Positions 7,507 to 15,222 of a stretch of 64,000 bases of DNA are shown here, in pieces. How positions within the stretch are numbered: position 1 is the stretch's first letter; every line of letters begins with the position of its first letter. The position numbers were made by a program, and so were the translations under genes. Under the pieces are notes generated by a model. That model made no database searches and was not told the DNA's origin. It worked only from the letters and a program-made list of their open reading frames with translations. The DNA lies in the NCBI GenBank assembly GCA_934692485.1, contig CAKUTX010000005.1:1-64000 (forward strand), in the 5' to 3' direction. This DNA comes from an uncultured Candidatus Melainabacteria bacterium (lineage in GTDB: Bacteria > Cyanobacteriota > Vampirovibrionia > Gastranaerophilales > Gastranaerophilaceae).

Positions 7507-8124
7507 ATGAAAAAGAATATTTTATTTTTAACTTTATTATTACTTTTGATTTCCTGTCAGGTTAATGCCACGGAAACAAACACTTCCGAATGCGGACAAA
7601 ATTGCAATTGCAATAAACAGGCAAAATGTCTTGATTTAATGACTTCCATGTACAACGAAAGAGCTACGCTGTATAATGTTTTGAACCTTTCTAGCGATCA
7701 GCAAAAATGTAAAGACGTAATTGATAAAAAACGACATGAAGAACTCTCAAAAGAGTTTCAACAATACGAACAGGAAAAATATGTTTTGTCAAAACTCTGC
7801 AATCATAAAGCAAGCGATTTAGCTATTAAAAAACAAGAAAAAGTTGTAAAAAATATTGAAAAAAATATGCAACAAATTGAAAAAAAATATGATAAAGAAT
7901 TCAAATCAATTTTAAATTCAGAACAAAAATCAAAATTTAATACTGTTCGGAAAATGGGCAAAAAAGAAGTTAAATATTGCATGAAAAATAAAGCTTTTTA
8001 TAAACATGACCCGAAACTTCGACCATTTGGTGAAAAAATGTATTACGGCGAACAAAACGAAGTTCTTTGTCCTGTTCACAAAAAATGGCATATTTTTGGT
8101 TACAAACATAAAGCAAACAAATGA
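7507..8124 (+). CDS. Exported Spy/CpxP-like coiled-coil protein, possible lipoprotein
   Basis: A 205-residue protein starts at 7507, where GAGAGAAA lies upstream; an upstream ATG at 7453 would only add a non-signal extension. The signal peptide ends in LLISC, which fits a lipobox with Cys as first mature residue. The mature part begins with a Cys cluster (CGQNCNCNKQAKC), followed by a long Lys/Glu coiled coil (about residues 60-145). Two segments, NLSSDQQ and ILNSEQKSKF, resemble the LTxxQ motifs of Spy/CpxP periplasmic chaperone and metal-stress proteins. The C-terminal region has CPVHKKWHIFG. The gene at 8158 follows after 33 bp and is probably in the same operon. Family assignment is tentative. 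Confidence 0.65.
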   Translation: MKKNILFLTLLLLLISCQVNATETNTSECGQNCNCNKQAKCLDLMTSMYNERATLYNVLNLSSDQQKCKDVIDKKRHEELSKEFQQYEQEKYVLSKLCNHKASDLAIKKQEKVVKNIEKNMQQIEKKYDKEFKSILNSEQKSKFNTVRKMGKKEVKYCMKNKAFYKHDPKLRPFGEKMYYGEQNEVLCPVHKKWHIFGYKHKANK

Positions 8125-8157
8125 TGATTTTTTTTCTATTATCATTATAATTTTGGT

Positions 8158-8826
8158 ATGAGAAAGATTTTAGTATTAACAATTGCAATAATATTAAGCG
8201 GTACAAGCTGTTTTGCTTGGGGCTGGAAGAAAAAAGATGCCCCCAAAAACACGTCACAGGTTGAAGTTGAACCAAACGGAAGCGGTTATGTCGGTACATT
8301 GCCTGATGTTTCTAAAAACTTTAAAACTAATGAACCGCAAAAAACAAAACCAATATTTGAAGAAGCAAAAAATTTTAATTCCTCTGAAGAAATTAAACCT
8401 GTTCCAAGAGATAATCCCGCTTTTGTTAATATAATTTTGAAACAAGACAAAATTTCACCGTATTTAAACGATTTAAACGAGGATATTTTACCGCAATTGG
8501 AAAATCTTTTGTTGTGCATAGAAAACAATTATGATGTTCAAAAATTTAATGCAAAAGCATATTTTTTCAATAAAACGATTGAATATTTTACCGAAAAATA
8601 TAACGGAAAACCCGAAAGCAATTATATATCTTTCAAAAAATTGCAAGAGTTGAGCACACACACAAAATCTGTTGCAACTTTAAGGCAAGAGGCAGAAAAG
8701 TACAAACCTTATTTAGCATATACTGGTGCTGGATATTTGTATAACGAAAATGTTATAAATCAACAATTAGACTATTTAAAGACAGAAATAGAACAAACAA
8801 TTGTAATATTGAAAGAAGCAAGATAA
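8158..8826 (+). CDS. Exported hypothetical protein
   Basis: This 222-residue protein has a clear signal peptide (MRKILVLTIAIILSGTSCFA, cleaved near Ala20) followed by WGWKKKDAPK and a low-complexity Pro/Lys linker to about residue 85. The remaining ~135 residues are helical. No known domain is recognised. Position and spacing suggest co-transcription with the Spy-like gene upstream, so a periplasmic or surface role is likely. It converges with the BrkB-family gene, 16 bp away. Confidence 0.65.
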   Translation: MRKILVLTIAIILSGTSCFAWGWKKKDAPKNTSQVEVEPNGSGYVGTLPDVSKNFKTNEPQKTKPIFEEAKNFNSSEEIKPVPRDNPAFVNIILKQDKISPYLNDLNEDILPQLENLLLCIENNYDVQKFNAKAYFFNKTIEYFTEKYNGKPESNYISFKKLQELSTHTKSVATLRQEAEKYKPYLAYTGAGYLYNENVINQQLDYLKTEIEQTIVILKEAR

Positions 8827-8842
8827 TTTTCGCAAATCAATT

Positions 8843-9772
8843 TTAGTGCTCTTTTATATTTTTTATAGAAGAAAGCAATTTATTCCACAAAGGAAGTTTT
8901 GCAAAATCATCGCGAATTTCTTGTGCTTTTCGCTCAAGCTGGTTATAAACTTGCGAATTTATTTCTCCGCCAATCAGTATCAAAATTGACGTATAATAGA
9001 ACCAAACCATCAAAACTGCAAATGCGCCAATTGTTCCGTAAACCATGTTGTAAGTTCGCAAATTATTTACATATATAGAAAATCCCCACGAACCAACTAA
9101 CCAAAACACAGTAAAAAACCAAGTTCCTGGAATTGCGCTTTTTCGCTTAAATCTTTCATTCCCCTTCAAATCAGGCAAAATATAGTAACTTAAAAATGCC
9201 ATAAAATACAATGCCGCAAAAGCAACAGGCCAACGTAATGTCAACAAAGTTATTGCCACAGTTTGCGACATATGAAAATGGTTTACCATCAAGTTAATAA
9301 TAGCTTTCCCAAAAATTATAAGGTTTATACTCAAAAACATTACCATAGTATCGACAAAAACCATCAACAAAGATAATGCTCTTGTATAAATAAGATTACG
9401 TGTTTCATGAACTTTGTAAGCTCTGTTTAACCCTTTCAAAACAACTGCAATTCCGTTTGTAGAAAGGAATAGAGTAACACAAAAACCCATGATTGCCATA
9501 ATTTTGCCATGGGAAAAAATCATAGCTTCTGACAAAACCGTCAAAATCAAATCCATTGCCTGCTCTGGCATAAACGTTGCTAAAAAACGTAAAATCGGCT
9601 CCATCAAAGCCTTATTACCCATCCAGCCAAAAACGGCAGTCAAAAAAAGCATAAACGGGAAAATCCCAATAACCATCATAAAACCCATTTCTGCAGCCAT
9701 GCCGTAGAAATCGTTTTTTATAACAGATATAATCAGTCTTTTTAATCCTCTTACAAAAGTCTTAAATTCCAT
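8843..9772 (-). CDS. YihY/BrkB-family inner-membrane protein
   Basis: The 309 residues contain about six hydrophobic membrane segments and the family hallmarks: an N-terminal FYGMAAEMGFMMVIGIFPF segment and the C-terminal run around YGTIGAFAVLMVWFYYTSILILIGGEINSQ. Family members are multi-pass proteins of uncertain role, once called ribonuclease BN or virulence factor BrkB. The start at 9772 has GAG upstream. It lies 13 bp after nrnA in the same direction, so the two are probably one operon. Confidence 0.88.
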   Translation of the reverse strand: MEFKTFVRGLKRLIISVIKNDFYGMAAEMGFMMVIGIFPFMLFLTAVFGWMGNKALMEPILRFLATFMPEQAMDLILTVLSEAMIFSHGKIMAIMGFCVTLFLSTNGIAVVLKGLNRAYKVHETRNLIYTRALSLLMVFVDTMVMFLSINLIIFGKAIINLMVNHFHMSQTVAITLLTLRWPVAFAALYFMAFLSYYILPDLKGNERFKRKSAIPGTWFFTVFWLVGSWGFSIYVNNLRTYNMVYGTIGAFAVLMVWFYYTSILILIGGEINSQVYNQLERKAQEIRDDFAKLPLWNKLLSSIKNIKEH

Positions 9773-9785
9773 ATTTATTCTCTTT

Positions 9786-10754
9786 TTATAATTCTTTAAT
9801 TTTGTCTATTTCTGAAAGCATCTTTTTTACCGCTTCATCAACAGAAGCCTTTATTGTACAACCAGCCGCAAATTTATGGCCACCGCCACCAAATTTTTCA
9901 CAAAGCTGAGCCACATCTGCAAATTTACTACGCATAGAAAACTTTGTTCCGCCTGATTTCATTTCTTTTGCAACAAAAGCCAATCGTGTTGTCACAATCG
10001 CCCTTAATTTTTCTGTCAAGCCTTCCATGCAATCATCTCCAGCAGAAAATTGCTCCATATCTTTCCTAAAAACTTTCGTATAAGCAATTTTGTTATCATC
10101 TGAAAACTTGGCTTTACTTATACAATGAGCTTGAAACATTACAAGTGTTTTTGAATCAGATTCATAAACTTTTTTATAAACTTCTGACGGTTGAACACCG
10201 ATTTCCACAAGTTTTGCAGCTGTTTCAAAAGTTTTTGGTTTTGTATTGTCAAATCGGAATGACCCGGTGTCAGTCAAAATTGCTGTATATAAACAAATTG
10301 CGGTATCTAAATTTATTTTCCAACCCATTTGTTCAAAACAATTATAAAGAACTTCACCAGTTGAACTTGCATCTGAATTAATAAAATTCAAATTTCCGTA
10401 ACCAATGTTGGTCTTGTGATGGTCTATGTTTACGCTAAATTTCGCTTTTTCAAAAAGTATTTTTGCATCACAAACTCTATCTATAGCGGCAACATCAACA
10501 TTTATAACCAAATCGTATTCTCTCGATTTATCAATTTCGTCGAGCTGTTTAATTTCTGAATAATGCGGCAAATAAGAATAAACATCTGGCAATTTTGAAA
10601 CCGAAAGCATATCCGATTTCTTTTTAAAATTTTCTAAAATCGCCAAATAAAGTCCTAGCATAGAACCTAAAGTATCACCGTCGGGGTTTACGTGAGAAAT
10701 TATCAATATATGTTTGGACGATTTTATGATATTATTTAGCTTAGAATAATCCAT
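9786..10754 (-). CDS. nrnA: DHH/DHHA1 phosphoesterase, NrnA-like (nanoRNase/pAp phosphatase)
   Basis: The 322-residue protein has the DHH-family metal-binding motifs in order: HVNPDGDTLG (Asp25, Asp27), NVDVAAIDR (Asp87) and NIDHHKTN (111-113). The C-terminal DHHA1 domain carries the substrate-binding GGGGHKFAAGC. NrnA enzymes degrade 2-5-nt RNA remnants and dephosphorylate 3'-phosphoadenosine 5'-phosphate in the cytoplasm. Length and motif order are normal. It is first in an operon with the BrkB gene and divergent from the DUF721 gene. No Shine-Dalgarno is evident; TAACAT lies six bases before the ATG. Confidence 0.92.
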   Translation of the reverse strand: MDYSKLNNIIKSSKHILIISHVNPDGDTLGSMLGLYLAILENFKKKSDMLSVSKLPDVYSYLPHYSEIKQLDEIDKSREYDLVINVDVAAIDRVCDAKILFEKAKFSVNIDHHKTNIGYGNLNFINSDASSTGEVLYNCFEQMGWKINLDTAICLYTAILTDTGSFRFDNTKPKTFETAAKLVEIGVQPSEVYKKVYESDSKTLVMFQAHCISKAKFSDDNKIAYTKVFRKDMEQFSAGDDCMEGLTEKLRAIVTTRLAFVAKEMKSGGTKFSMRSKFADVAQLCEKFGGGGHKFAAGCTIKASVDEAVKKMLSEIDKIKEL

Positions 10755-10809
10755 TCTTAGATGTTAACATAAAAATTTTTTAAATCAAAACTGAAAGCGC
10801 TCAATATTT

Positions 10810-11157
10810 ATGTCAAAAGAGTTGAAAAAAGTTCTCTACACTGATTTTGTAACCACCGAATCCATTGTCGAAGAACTTTTACAAAACAAAGAAATAAAAA
10901 AAGCTATAACCCGAAACAATTTGTACCGTTTTTGGGGAAAAGTTGTTGGCGAAAAATTTGCAAAAAAATCAAAACCTTATTCTATGCTCGGGGGCGGAGT
11001 AATGGTAATAGCTTGCGAAAACGCTATTGTCGCTCAAGAATTAACTCTTAGAAAAACACAATTATTAGTAAAATTTGAACCATATTTAAAATCTTTAAAA
11101 CTCAACGTCAAAGACATGCGTTTTGACCCTAAAAAATGGGTTAGTGATAATAATTAA
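10810..11157 (+). CDS. DUF721/DciA-like protein
   Basis: This 115-residue protein matches the DUF721 pattern. There is an early helix, then W-G-K-V-V-G at about residue 43, a strand MVIACENAIVAQELTLRKTQLL, and a final segment VKDMRFDPKKW. In bacteria lacking DnaC or DnaI, DUF721 proteins (DciA) help load the replicative helicase DnaB. Cyanobacterial relatives commonly carry DciA, so that role is plausible here. It is divergent from nrnA with only 55 bp between starts. Assignment to the family is good; the helicase-loading role is inferred. Confidence 0.75.
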   Translation: MSKELKKVLYTDFVTTESIVEELLQNKEIKKAITRNNLYRFWGKVVGEKFAKKSKPYSMLGGGVMVIACENAIVAQELTLRKTQLLVKFEPYLKSLKLNVKDMRFDPKKWVSDNN

Positions 11158-11158
11158 T

Positions 11159-11234
11159 AAAAAAAAGCTATGTACATAAGAAGTGCATAGCTGTTGATTA
11201 GGGATATGTGTATCTTAGTTCTCTAAGGAGTATG
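11159..11234 (-). ncRNA. Candidate small RNA with unpaired anti-Shine-Dalgarno 5' end
   Basis: GCTATG (11167-11172) pairs with CATAGC (11186-11191), with eight A to its left, which makes an intrinsic terminator only in the minus direction. No minus-strand gene precedes it. Upstream on the minus strand TTTCAT (11262-11267) and TAATAT (11240-11245) lie 16 bp apart, giving a predicted start near 11234. The ~76-nt RNA would begin CATACTCC, complementary to GGAGTATG, followed by a small hairpin CTTAG-AGAA-CTAAG, an open stretch and the terminator. Confidence 0.4.
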
Positions 11235-11313
11235 GTTATATATTAGCAAAGGTTTTTTGAAATGAAATCGTAAAAACGTATGATGTTTTGAAAAATTTTT
11301 AATTAGTTTGTGA

Positions 11314-11319
11314 TATAAT
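11314..11319 (+). promoter_or_regulatory. -10 box of ffh, leaderless arrangement
   Basis: A perfect TATAAT ends six bases before the ATG at 11326, and no ribosome-binding site is present. I see no convincing -35 box. Confidence 0.5.
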
Positions 11320-11325
11320 TTTCAT

Positions 11326-12723
11326 ATGTTTGATAGTTTAAGTGACAAATTACGAGAAATAATCAGTAAAACAGGCAATCAAGAGCTTACTCAAGACAAC
11401 ATGCAAGAGGCTTTGCGCGAAATCAGACGTGCGTTGTTAGATGCAGACGTAAATTTGAGAGTCGTAAAAGCTTTTATTTCCAGCATTAAAGATAAAGCCG
11501 AGGGCGAAAAAGTTTTAGAAGGGGTTAATCCTTCCCAACAATTAATTAAAATTGTTCATGATGAACTGGTTAATTTGTTAGGAACAGAAAATAAACCGCT
11601 TGATTTTTCTGGAAATCCTAATTTGATTATGATGTTAGGTTTACAAGGTTCCGGCAAAACTACGTCATCCGCAAAATTAGCTATCAAACTGAAAAAAGAA
11701 GGTAGAAAACCGCTTTTGGTTGCATGTGACGTATATAGACCAGCGGCTATTGCTCAATTGCAAACTCTTGGGAAAGAAATTGAAAACGAAGTATTTACAA
11801 TTCCTGATTGCAAAGATGTTCAACAAATTGTCAGAAATGCAATTGATTACGCCAATCAAAACGGGTTTAATACGTTAATTTTAGATACCGCAGGTCGGTT
11901 ACAAATTGATACTGATATGATGGCAGAGCTATTGTTGATTGATAGAATTTTTAATCCATCTGAAAAACTTCTTGTAATCGATGCAATGACAGGCCAAGAA
12001 GCAGTCAACGTTGCAGAAAACTTTGATGCACAACTTGGTTTGACAGGTTTAGTTTTGACAAAACTAGATGGCGACAGCCGCGGTGGTTCTGCTCTCAGCG
12101 TAGTTTATTGCACTGGAAAGCCGATAAAACTAACTGGAACAGGTGAAAAACTTAACGCATTAGAAGATTTTTATCCTGAAAGAATGGCAACACGAATTCT
12201 TGGAATGGGCGACATTGTTTCTTTAGTCGAGCGCGCACAAGAAGTTTTTGATGAAAAACAAGCTCTTGAACTTGAAGAAAAAATGAGCAAAAACAATTTT
12301 TCTTATAACGATTTTCTAAAAATGCAAAAGCAGATGCAAGCTTTCGGCTCAATGGGCAATCTTTTGGGAATGCTTCCTGGCTTGAATATCGGAAAAGATG
12401 ATAGAGATAAAATTACACACGAAGGCGAAAAACAGTTCAAAAAAATGGAGGTTTTTATCTCCAGTATGACTCCTCAAGAACGCTCTAATCCGGATTTAAT
12501 CAACACAAGCCGCAAAAAACGAATAGCAAAAGGTTGTGGCATGGATTTAGCTGAAATTAACACATATATCAAACAATTTGAACAAATGCGCATGATGATG
12601 AAAGGTATGTCAGATATGAAAAACATGTTTGGCAAAATGGGCGGTAATATGAATGCCCTCGGCGGTAAAATGGGAAAACATGCCATTAACAAAGCGATGA
12701 AAATGATGAGAAAATTCAAATAG
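11326..12723 (+). CDS. ffh: Signal recognition particle protein Ffh (SRP54)
   Basis: The 465-residue GTPase binds signal sequences of nascent membrane proteins and, with SRP RNA and FtsY, delivers ribosomes to the membrane. The N domain covers about residues 1-90. The NG GTPase part has P-loop GLQGSGKTTSSAKLA (from about 105), DVYRPAA, DTAGR and TKLDGD. From about 325 the Met-rich M domain contains clusters such as KMQKQMQAFGSMG and ends KAMKMMRKFK, where SRP RNA and signal sequences bind. The length is slightly above the family norm. An SRP RNA gene is not visible nearby. Confidence 0.97.
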   Translation: MFDSLSDKLREIISKTGNQELTQDNMQEALREIRRALLDADVNLRVVKAFISSIKDKAEGEKVLEGVNPSQQLIKIVHDELVNLLGTENKPLDFSGNPNLIMMLGLQGSGKTTSSAKLAIKLKKEGRKPLLVACDVYRPAAIAQLQTLGKEIENEVFTIPDCKDVQQIVRNAIDYANQNGFNTLILDTAGRLQIDTDMMAELLLIDRIFNPSEKLLVIDAMTGQEAVNVAENFDAQLGLTGLVLTKLDGDSRGGSALSVVYCTGKPIKLTGTGEKLNALEDFYPERMATRILGMGDIVSLVERAQEVFDEKQALELEEKMSKNNFSYNDFLKMQKQMQAFGSMGNLLGMLPGLNIGKDDRDKITHEGEKQFKKMEVFISSMTPQERSNPDLINTSRKKRIAKGCGMDLAEINTYIKQFEQMRMMMKGMSDMKNMFGKMGGNMNALGGKMGKHAINKAMKMMRKFK

Positions 12724-12799
12724 TTTTTTGTGTTAAAGTTCTTATTTTCACTTCATCGTACAAACTTTATCCACTTTCTTGCGGTATCATTTCACATTT

Positions 12800-12831
12800 C
12801 ACTTTTTCAAAAAAAAATCGCTGAAAAAGTG
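12800..12831. other. 10-bp perfect hairpin downstream of ffh
   Basis: CACTTTTTCA (12800-12809) pairs with TGAAAAAGTG (12822-12831). A second stem GCAACAA/TTGTTGC lies at 12894-12910. Neither is followed by a clean T run, so a terminator role is uncertain. Otherwise I see nothing in 12724-12923. Confidence 0.4.
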
Positions 12832-12923
12832 TTTCAACGACTATGTATTGTTAATATTGCTATCCCAAATCTCGGCAGCCATTCTTAACTGCTGCAACAA
12901 ACCTTGTTGCGGAGGGAGTTTTG

Positions 12924-13139
12924 TTAATGAACAAAACCTTCTTTATGAAATTTTACGCGTTTTGCAAGATACCATTCCTTTGCCGAAATGTCATCTATTC
13001 TGTTTTGAATATCTTCCAATTCTGCCAACAACGTTGACAAGTCCTTTCTTGGAGCTGGTTGCGGCTGCTCAAAATGTTCCTCATCTTCGCACCAAAATAG
13101 TGGAAAACAATTGTTTTCAAAAAGCTCTTTATTATTCAT
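12924..13139 (-). CDS. Small hypothetical protein
   Basis: This 71-residue protein is unrecognised. The ATG at 13139 is preferred to the in-frame GTG at 13148 because AAGGAG sits eight bases upstream of it. The N-terminal third is acidic and aromatic (FPLFWCEDEEHFEQ), followed by a Leu/Ile-spaced helix (STLLAELEDIQNRIDDISAKEWYLAKRVKF) that could form a coiled coil. The next minus-strand small gene (13173) starts its own leader with the same AAGGAGTGT sequence, and the two probably form a small operon. Confidence 0.55.
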   Translation of the reverse strand: MNNKELFENNCFPLFWCEDEEHFEQPQPAPRKDLSTLLAELEDIQNRIDDISAKEWYLAKRVKFHKEGFVH

Positions 13140-13172
13140 AAGATACACTCCTTAAAATTTATAAATCAACAG

Positions 13173-13403
13173 CTATACTTCTGTAGCACCTTTCTTTTGG
13201 TTTTGAGTAATGAACTCATGAATCATATCCACCAAATCAAAATTGCCATACTTAAATGTATAAGGTTGGTTAGAATATTCGCTGTTAGCAATTCTTTGCA
13301 ATTCTTGAACCTGTTTATAATCCATTGAGTTAAAATTGAAACTTGTCATTTCACCATAATCAAGCATCAAATCTTCCATATCTTGAAATTTTTCTTCATC
13401 CAT
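13173..13403 (-). CDS. Small acidic hypothetical protein
   Basis: This 76-residue acidic protein starts MDEEKFQDMEDLMLDYG and has no recognised domain, signal or membrane segment. AAGGAG lies eleven bases before the ATG. It lies directly upstream of the 71-residue gene at 12924 with about 33 bp between them. A two-gene unit of small soluble proteins could be a regulatory or toxin-antitoxin-like pair, but neither sequence matches a family I know, so that remains speculation. Confidence 0.55.
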   Translation of the reverse strand: MDEEKFQDMEDLMLDYGEMTSFNFNSMDYKQVQELQRIANSEYSNQPYTFKYGNFDLVDMIHEFITQNQKKGATEV

Positions 13404-13429
13404 AATTTACACACTCCTTATAAATTCTA

Positions 13430-13532
13430 GTAACAAATTTTTTATCGGTAGATTTTGGTAAAATCTTTAATGTTTTAAAGAGGTTTGTTACATTTATTTA
13501 CAAAACTCATCTATTTAGAGGTTTGACAAACC
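13430..13532. promoter_or_regulatory. Dyad-rich divergent control region
   Basis: Between divergent genes lie GTAACAAA (13430-13437) with TTTGTTAC (13484-13491), a tight hairpin AGATTTT-GGT-AAAATCT (13450-13466), and the dyad GGTTTG-A-CAAACC (13520-13532). They may be operators. Confidence 0.35.
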
Positions 13533-13580
13533 CAAAAAAATCATTAACATGAACACGTATAGTAATAGTAGAGGTTACAA

Positions 13581-14135
13581 ATGGCAAATAATAATGGAAT
13601 TTTATCTGGAATATATTCAGGCATAAATTCAACATATTCACTGTTGGCTTCCCAATATCCAAACGGTTTGACACTGGAAAATATCACGGAAGCAAAGTCA
13701 AAAACATCAAACACAAATGTATTAAACCAATCTTTTGCATCATACTTGCAAACAAATTTCGCAAATATAGACAAAGATGGAGATGGAATAATTTCATCAG
13801 ATGAAATGGACAATTTGTCTAACACACTTTCCACACAGGGTTTAACAAAACAAGAATTAACACAATTGTATGCATCTGGCTCGAGCGGATTGTCAGAAAG
13901 CACAATGACAAAAATCTTGGAACATTTTGACGAAATGGATACAAATCATGACGGAAGAATTACAAGTGCAGAAATTTCTGCATACGATGTAAATTGCGCA
14001 AGAATGGAAGTTGAAGATGAATTCAATAACCGCCGCGCAACTGATATGTCTGTATTTTACGGAGATAGCTCAACTTCTGCAGATACATATAGTTTGTTGA
14101 GTTACAAATACAAATCAAACAAAACTTCTTCATAA
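13581..14135 (+). CDS. EF-hand calcium-binding protein
   Basis: The 184-residue protein has two canonical EF-hand loops. The first is DKDGDGIISSDE at residues 64-75 and the second DTNHDGRITSAE at 120-131, each with Asp or Asn/Ser at ligand positions 1, 3 and 5 and Glu at position 12. The rest is low-complexity Ser/Thr/Asn with no signal peptide. Bacterial EF-hand proteins act as calcium buffers or sensors, or stabilise surface structures. Calcium binding is well supported by sequence, but the role is unknown. The start at 13581 has AGAGG about nine bases upstream. A strong terminator follows. Confidence 0.8.
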   Translation: MANNNGILSGIYSGINSTYSLLASQYPNGLTLENITEAKSKTSNTNVLNQSFASYLQTNFANIDKDGDGIISSDEMDNLSNTLSTQGLTKQELTQLYASGSSGLSESTMTKILEHFDEMDTNHDGRITSAEISAYDVNCARMEVEDEFNNRRATDMSVFYGDSSTSADTYSLLSYKYKSNKTSS

Positions 14136-14172
14136 AAAACATTAAACTTAGTAACGATACATATTGGAAAGG

Positions 14173-14203
14173 AAATGACTTTGAAAAAGAAGTCATTTTT
14201 TTT
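14173..14203 (+). terminator. Terminator of the EF-hand gene
   Basis: AAATGACTT pairs with AAGTCATTT across an 8-base loop and runs into eight T. Confidence 0.85.
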
Positions 14204-14296
14204 AGTTCTTGAGAAAAACTGAACCTTTTCATTGCTTTTTTCTGTACCTTATAATAAGTATATTAAATTTTATCAATGCTATCACAACAAAACAAA

Positions 14297-14320
14297 GAAC
14301 CGACTAAAATTAGTCGGTTC
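14297..14320 (-). terminator. Terminator of the 14350-14946 gene
   Basis: A perfect 10-bp stem GAACCGACTA-AAAT-TAGTCGGTTC is followed on the minus strand by TTTGTTTTG. Confidence 0.75.
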
Positions 14321-14322
14321 AA

Positions 14323-14335
14323 AACGTGAGTAAAT
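14323..14335. repeat. 3' arm of a 13-bp leader/trailer inverted repeat
   Basis: AACGTGAGTAAAT on the plus strand reads ATTTACTCACGTT in the mRNA of the 14350-14946 gene, just after its stop. It is the perfect complement of the 5' leader element at 14969-14981. Confidence 0.85.
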
Positions 14336-14349
14336 GTATATTTTAGAAA

Positions 14350-14946
14350 CTAGGCCAAGCTTTGCAATTCATTAAGTTTTTGCATTTGTATAGCACCACC
14401 AGTCAATCCTGCCAATGTTTTTTCATCCAATGAAGTGTTATATATACTTGCTGCATCTACATATGAATCTATATCAGTAGCCTTACTAAATTTTTCATTA
14501 AATGCGATATTTTTTGAAATTTCAACTGGAGCAGTTATATCTTGCGCAATATCTTTAGGCATATTTGCGATTGAAAAATCTTCATTCTTTAAAGTATATA
14601 CAGTATTTTTTGTATTTAAGTTACCATATTTGGCAACATTTGCAAGTCCAGACAATTGGTTTAAATCATTCAAACCTCCTAATCTTACGTTTTCAGGATT
14701 TATTTTATAGTTTTTAAAACTTAATTGTAGGTCTGGATACATATTTGCAGTTAATAAGTCTTCACCAAGCTCTTTGTGTTCAACATTGGCTTGTTTTCCC
14801 ACTGGAACATTTGCTTCTGCTCCAGTTGTTTTATTTGGTTTATCAGTTTTCCCTGCTGCTTTTGCTTTTATTGCTTCGTAGTATGCTTGCAATCCTTGCA
14901 TCAAATCTTTGTTGTTGCCGCCATCATTGCCGTTAATTTTTGCCAT
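14350..14946 (-). CDS. NGNGG-motif lineage-specific protein A
   Basis: This 198-residue protein begins MAKINGNDGG, then LQAYYEAIKAKA and a low-complexity Lys/Thr/Asn linker. The rest has no recognised domain, signal peptide or membrane segment. Its start and leader match protein B at 19410-19847 (MTKVNGNGG, LKAYYEAL), while the C-terminal parts differ. GGAG lies eleven bases before the ATG at 14946. The mRNA leader carries AACGTGAGTAAAT and the region right after the stop carries its exact complement before the terminator. The layout is shared with protein B, so the pair look like members of one regulated family of unknown function. Confidence 0.7.
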   Translation of the reverse strand: MAKINGNDGGNNKDLMQGLQAYYEAIKAKAAGKTDKPNKTTGAEANVPVGKQANVEHKELGEDLLTANMYPDLQLSFKNYKINPENVRLGGLNDLNQLSGLANVAKYGNLNTKNTVYTLKNEDFSIANMPKDIAQDITAPVEISKNIAFNEKFSKATDIDSYVDAASIYNTSLDEKTLAGLTGGAIQMQKLNELQSLA

Positions 14947-14968
14947 AATTCCATTTCTCCGTTTCTTT

Positions 14969-14981
14969 ATTTACTCACGTT
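14969..14981. repeat. 5' arm of the 13-bp leader/trailer inverted repeat
   Basis: On the minus strand this reads AACGTGAGTAAAT in the leader of gene A, about 22 bases before its ATG. Confidence 0.85.
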
Positions 14982-15088
14982 CTCTTAATTTGTATATCCT
15001 ATTAAATGTTTTCCATATTTATATAAAGTATTTTGATATACAAAAATTGCATAAATCGTATATATTATATTAACAATTCTTTACATTT

Positions 15089-15119
15089 GCCCAAGAACAT
15101 TCCCCCTTCCTTCTTGGGC
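15089..15119. other. Strong hairpin with CU-rich loop upstream of the LuxR-type gene
   Basis: GCCCAAGAA (15089-15097) pairs with TTCTTGGGC (15111-15119), and the loop is CATTCCCCCTTCC. No T run follows on either strand, so it is not an intrinsic terminator. It lies about 100 bases before the ATG at 15223 and could be a structured leader or part of a small RNA. The rest of 14982-15222 is AT-rich and empty. Confidence 0.45.
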
Positions 15120-15222
15120 TTGTACGGCTCAAATATATACTTTTGTCTAATGGTAAAAATATCTCGATTTGCTAATATTGTAATATCGTTGAAATTTTTA
15201 GCAAAAAGATAATTTTGGAAAT

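Noticed and set aside
12779..13141. 120-codon plus-strand frame
   Set aside because: It starts in the hairpin region after ffh and runs antisense through the small gene at 12924-13139, which has a good ribosome-binding site. The plus-strand frame has none.
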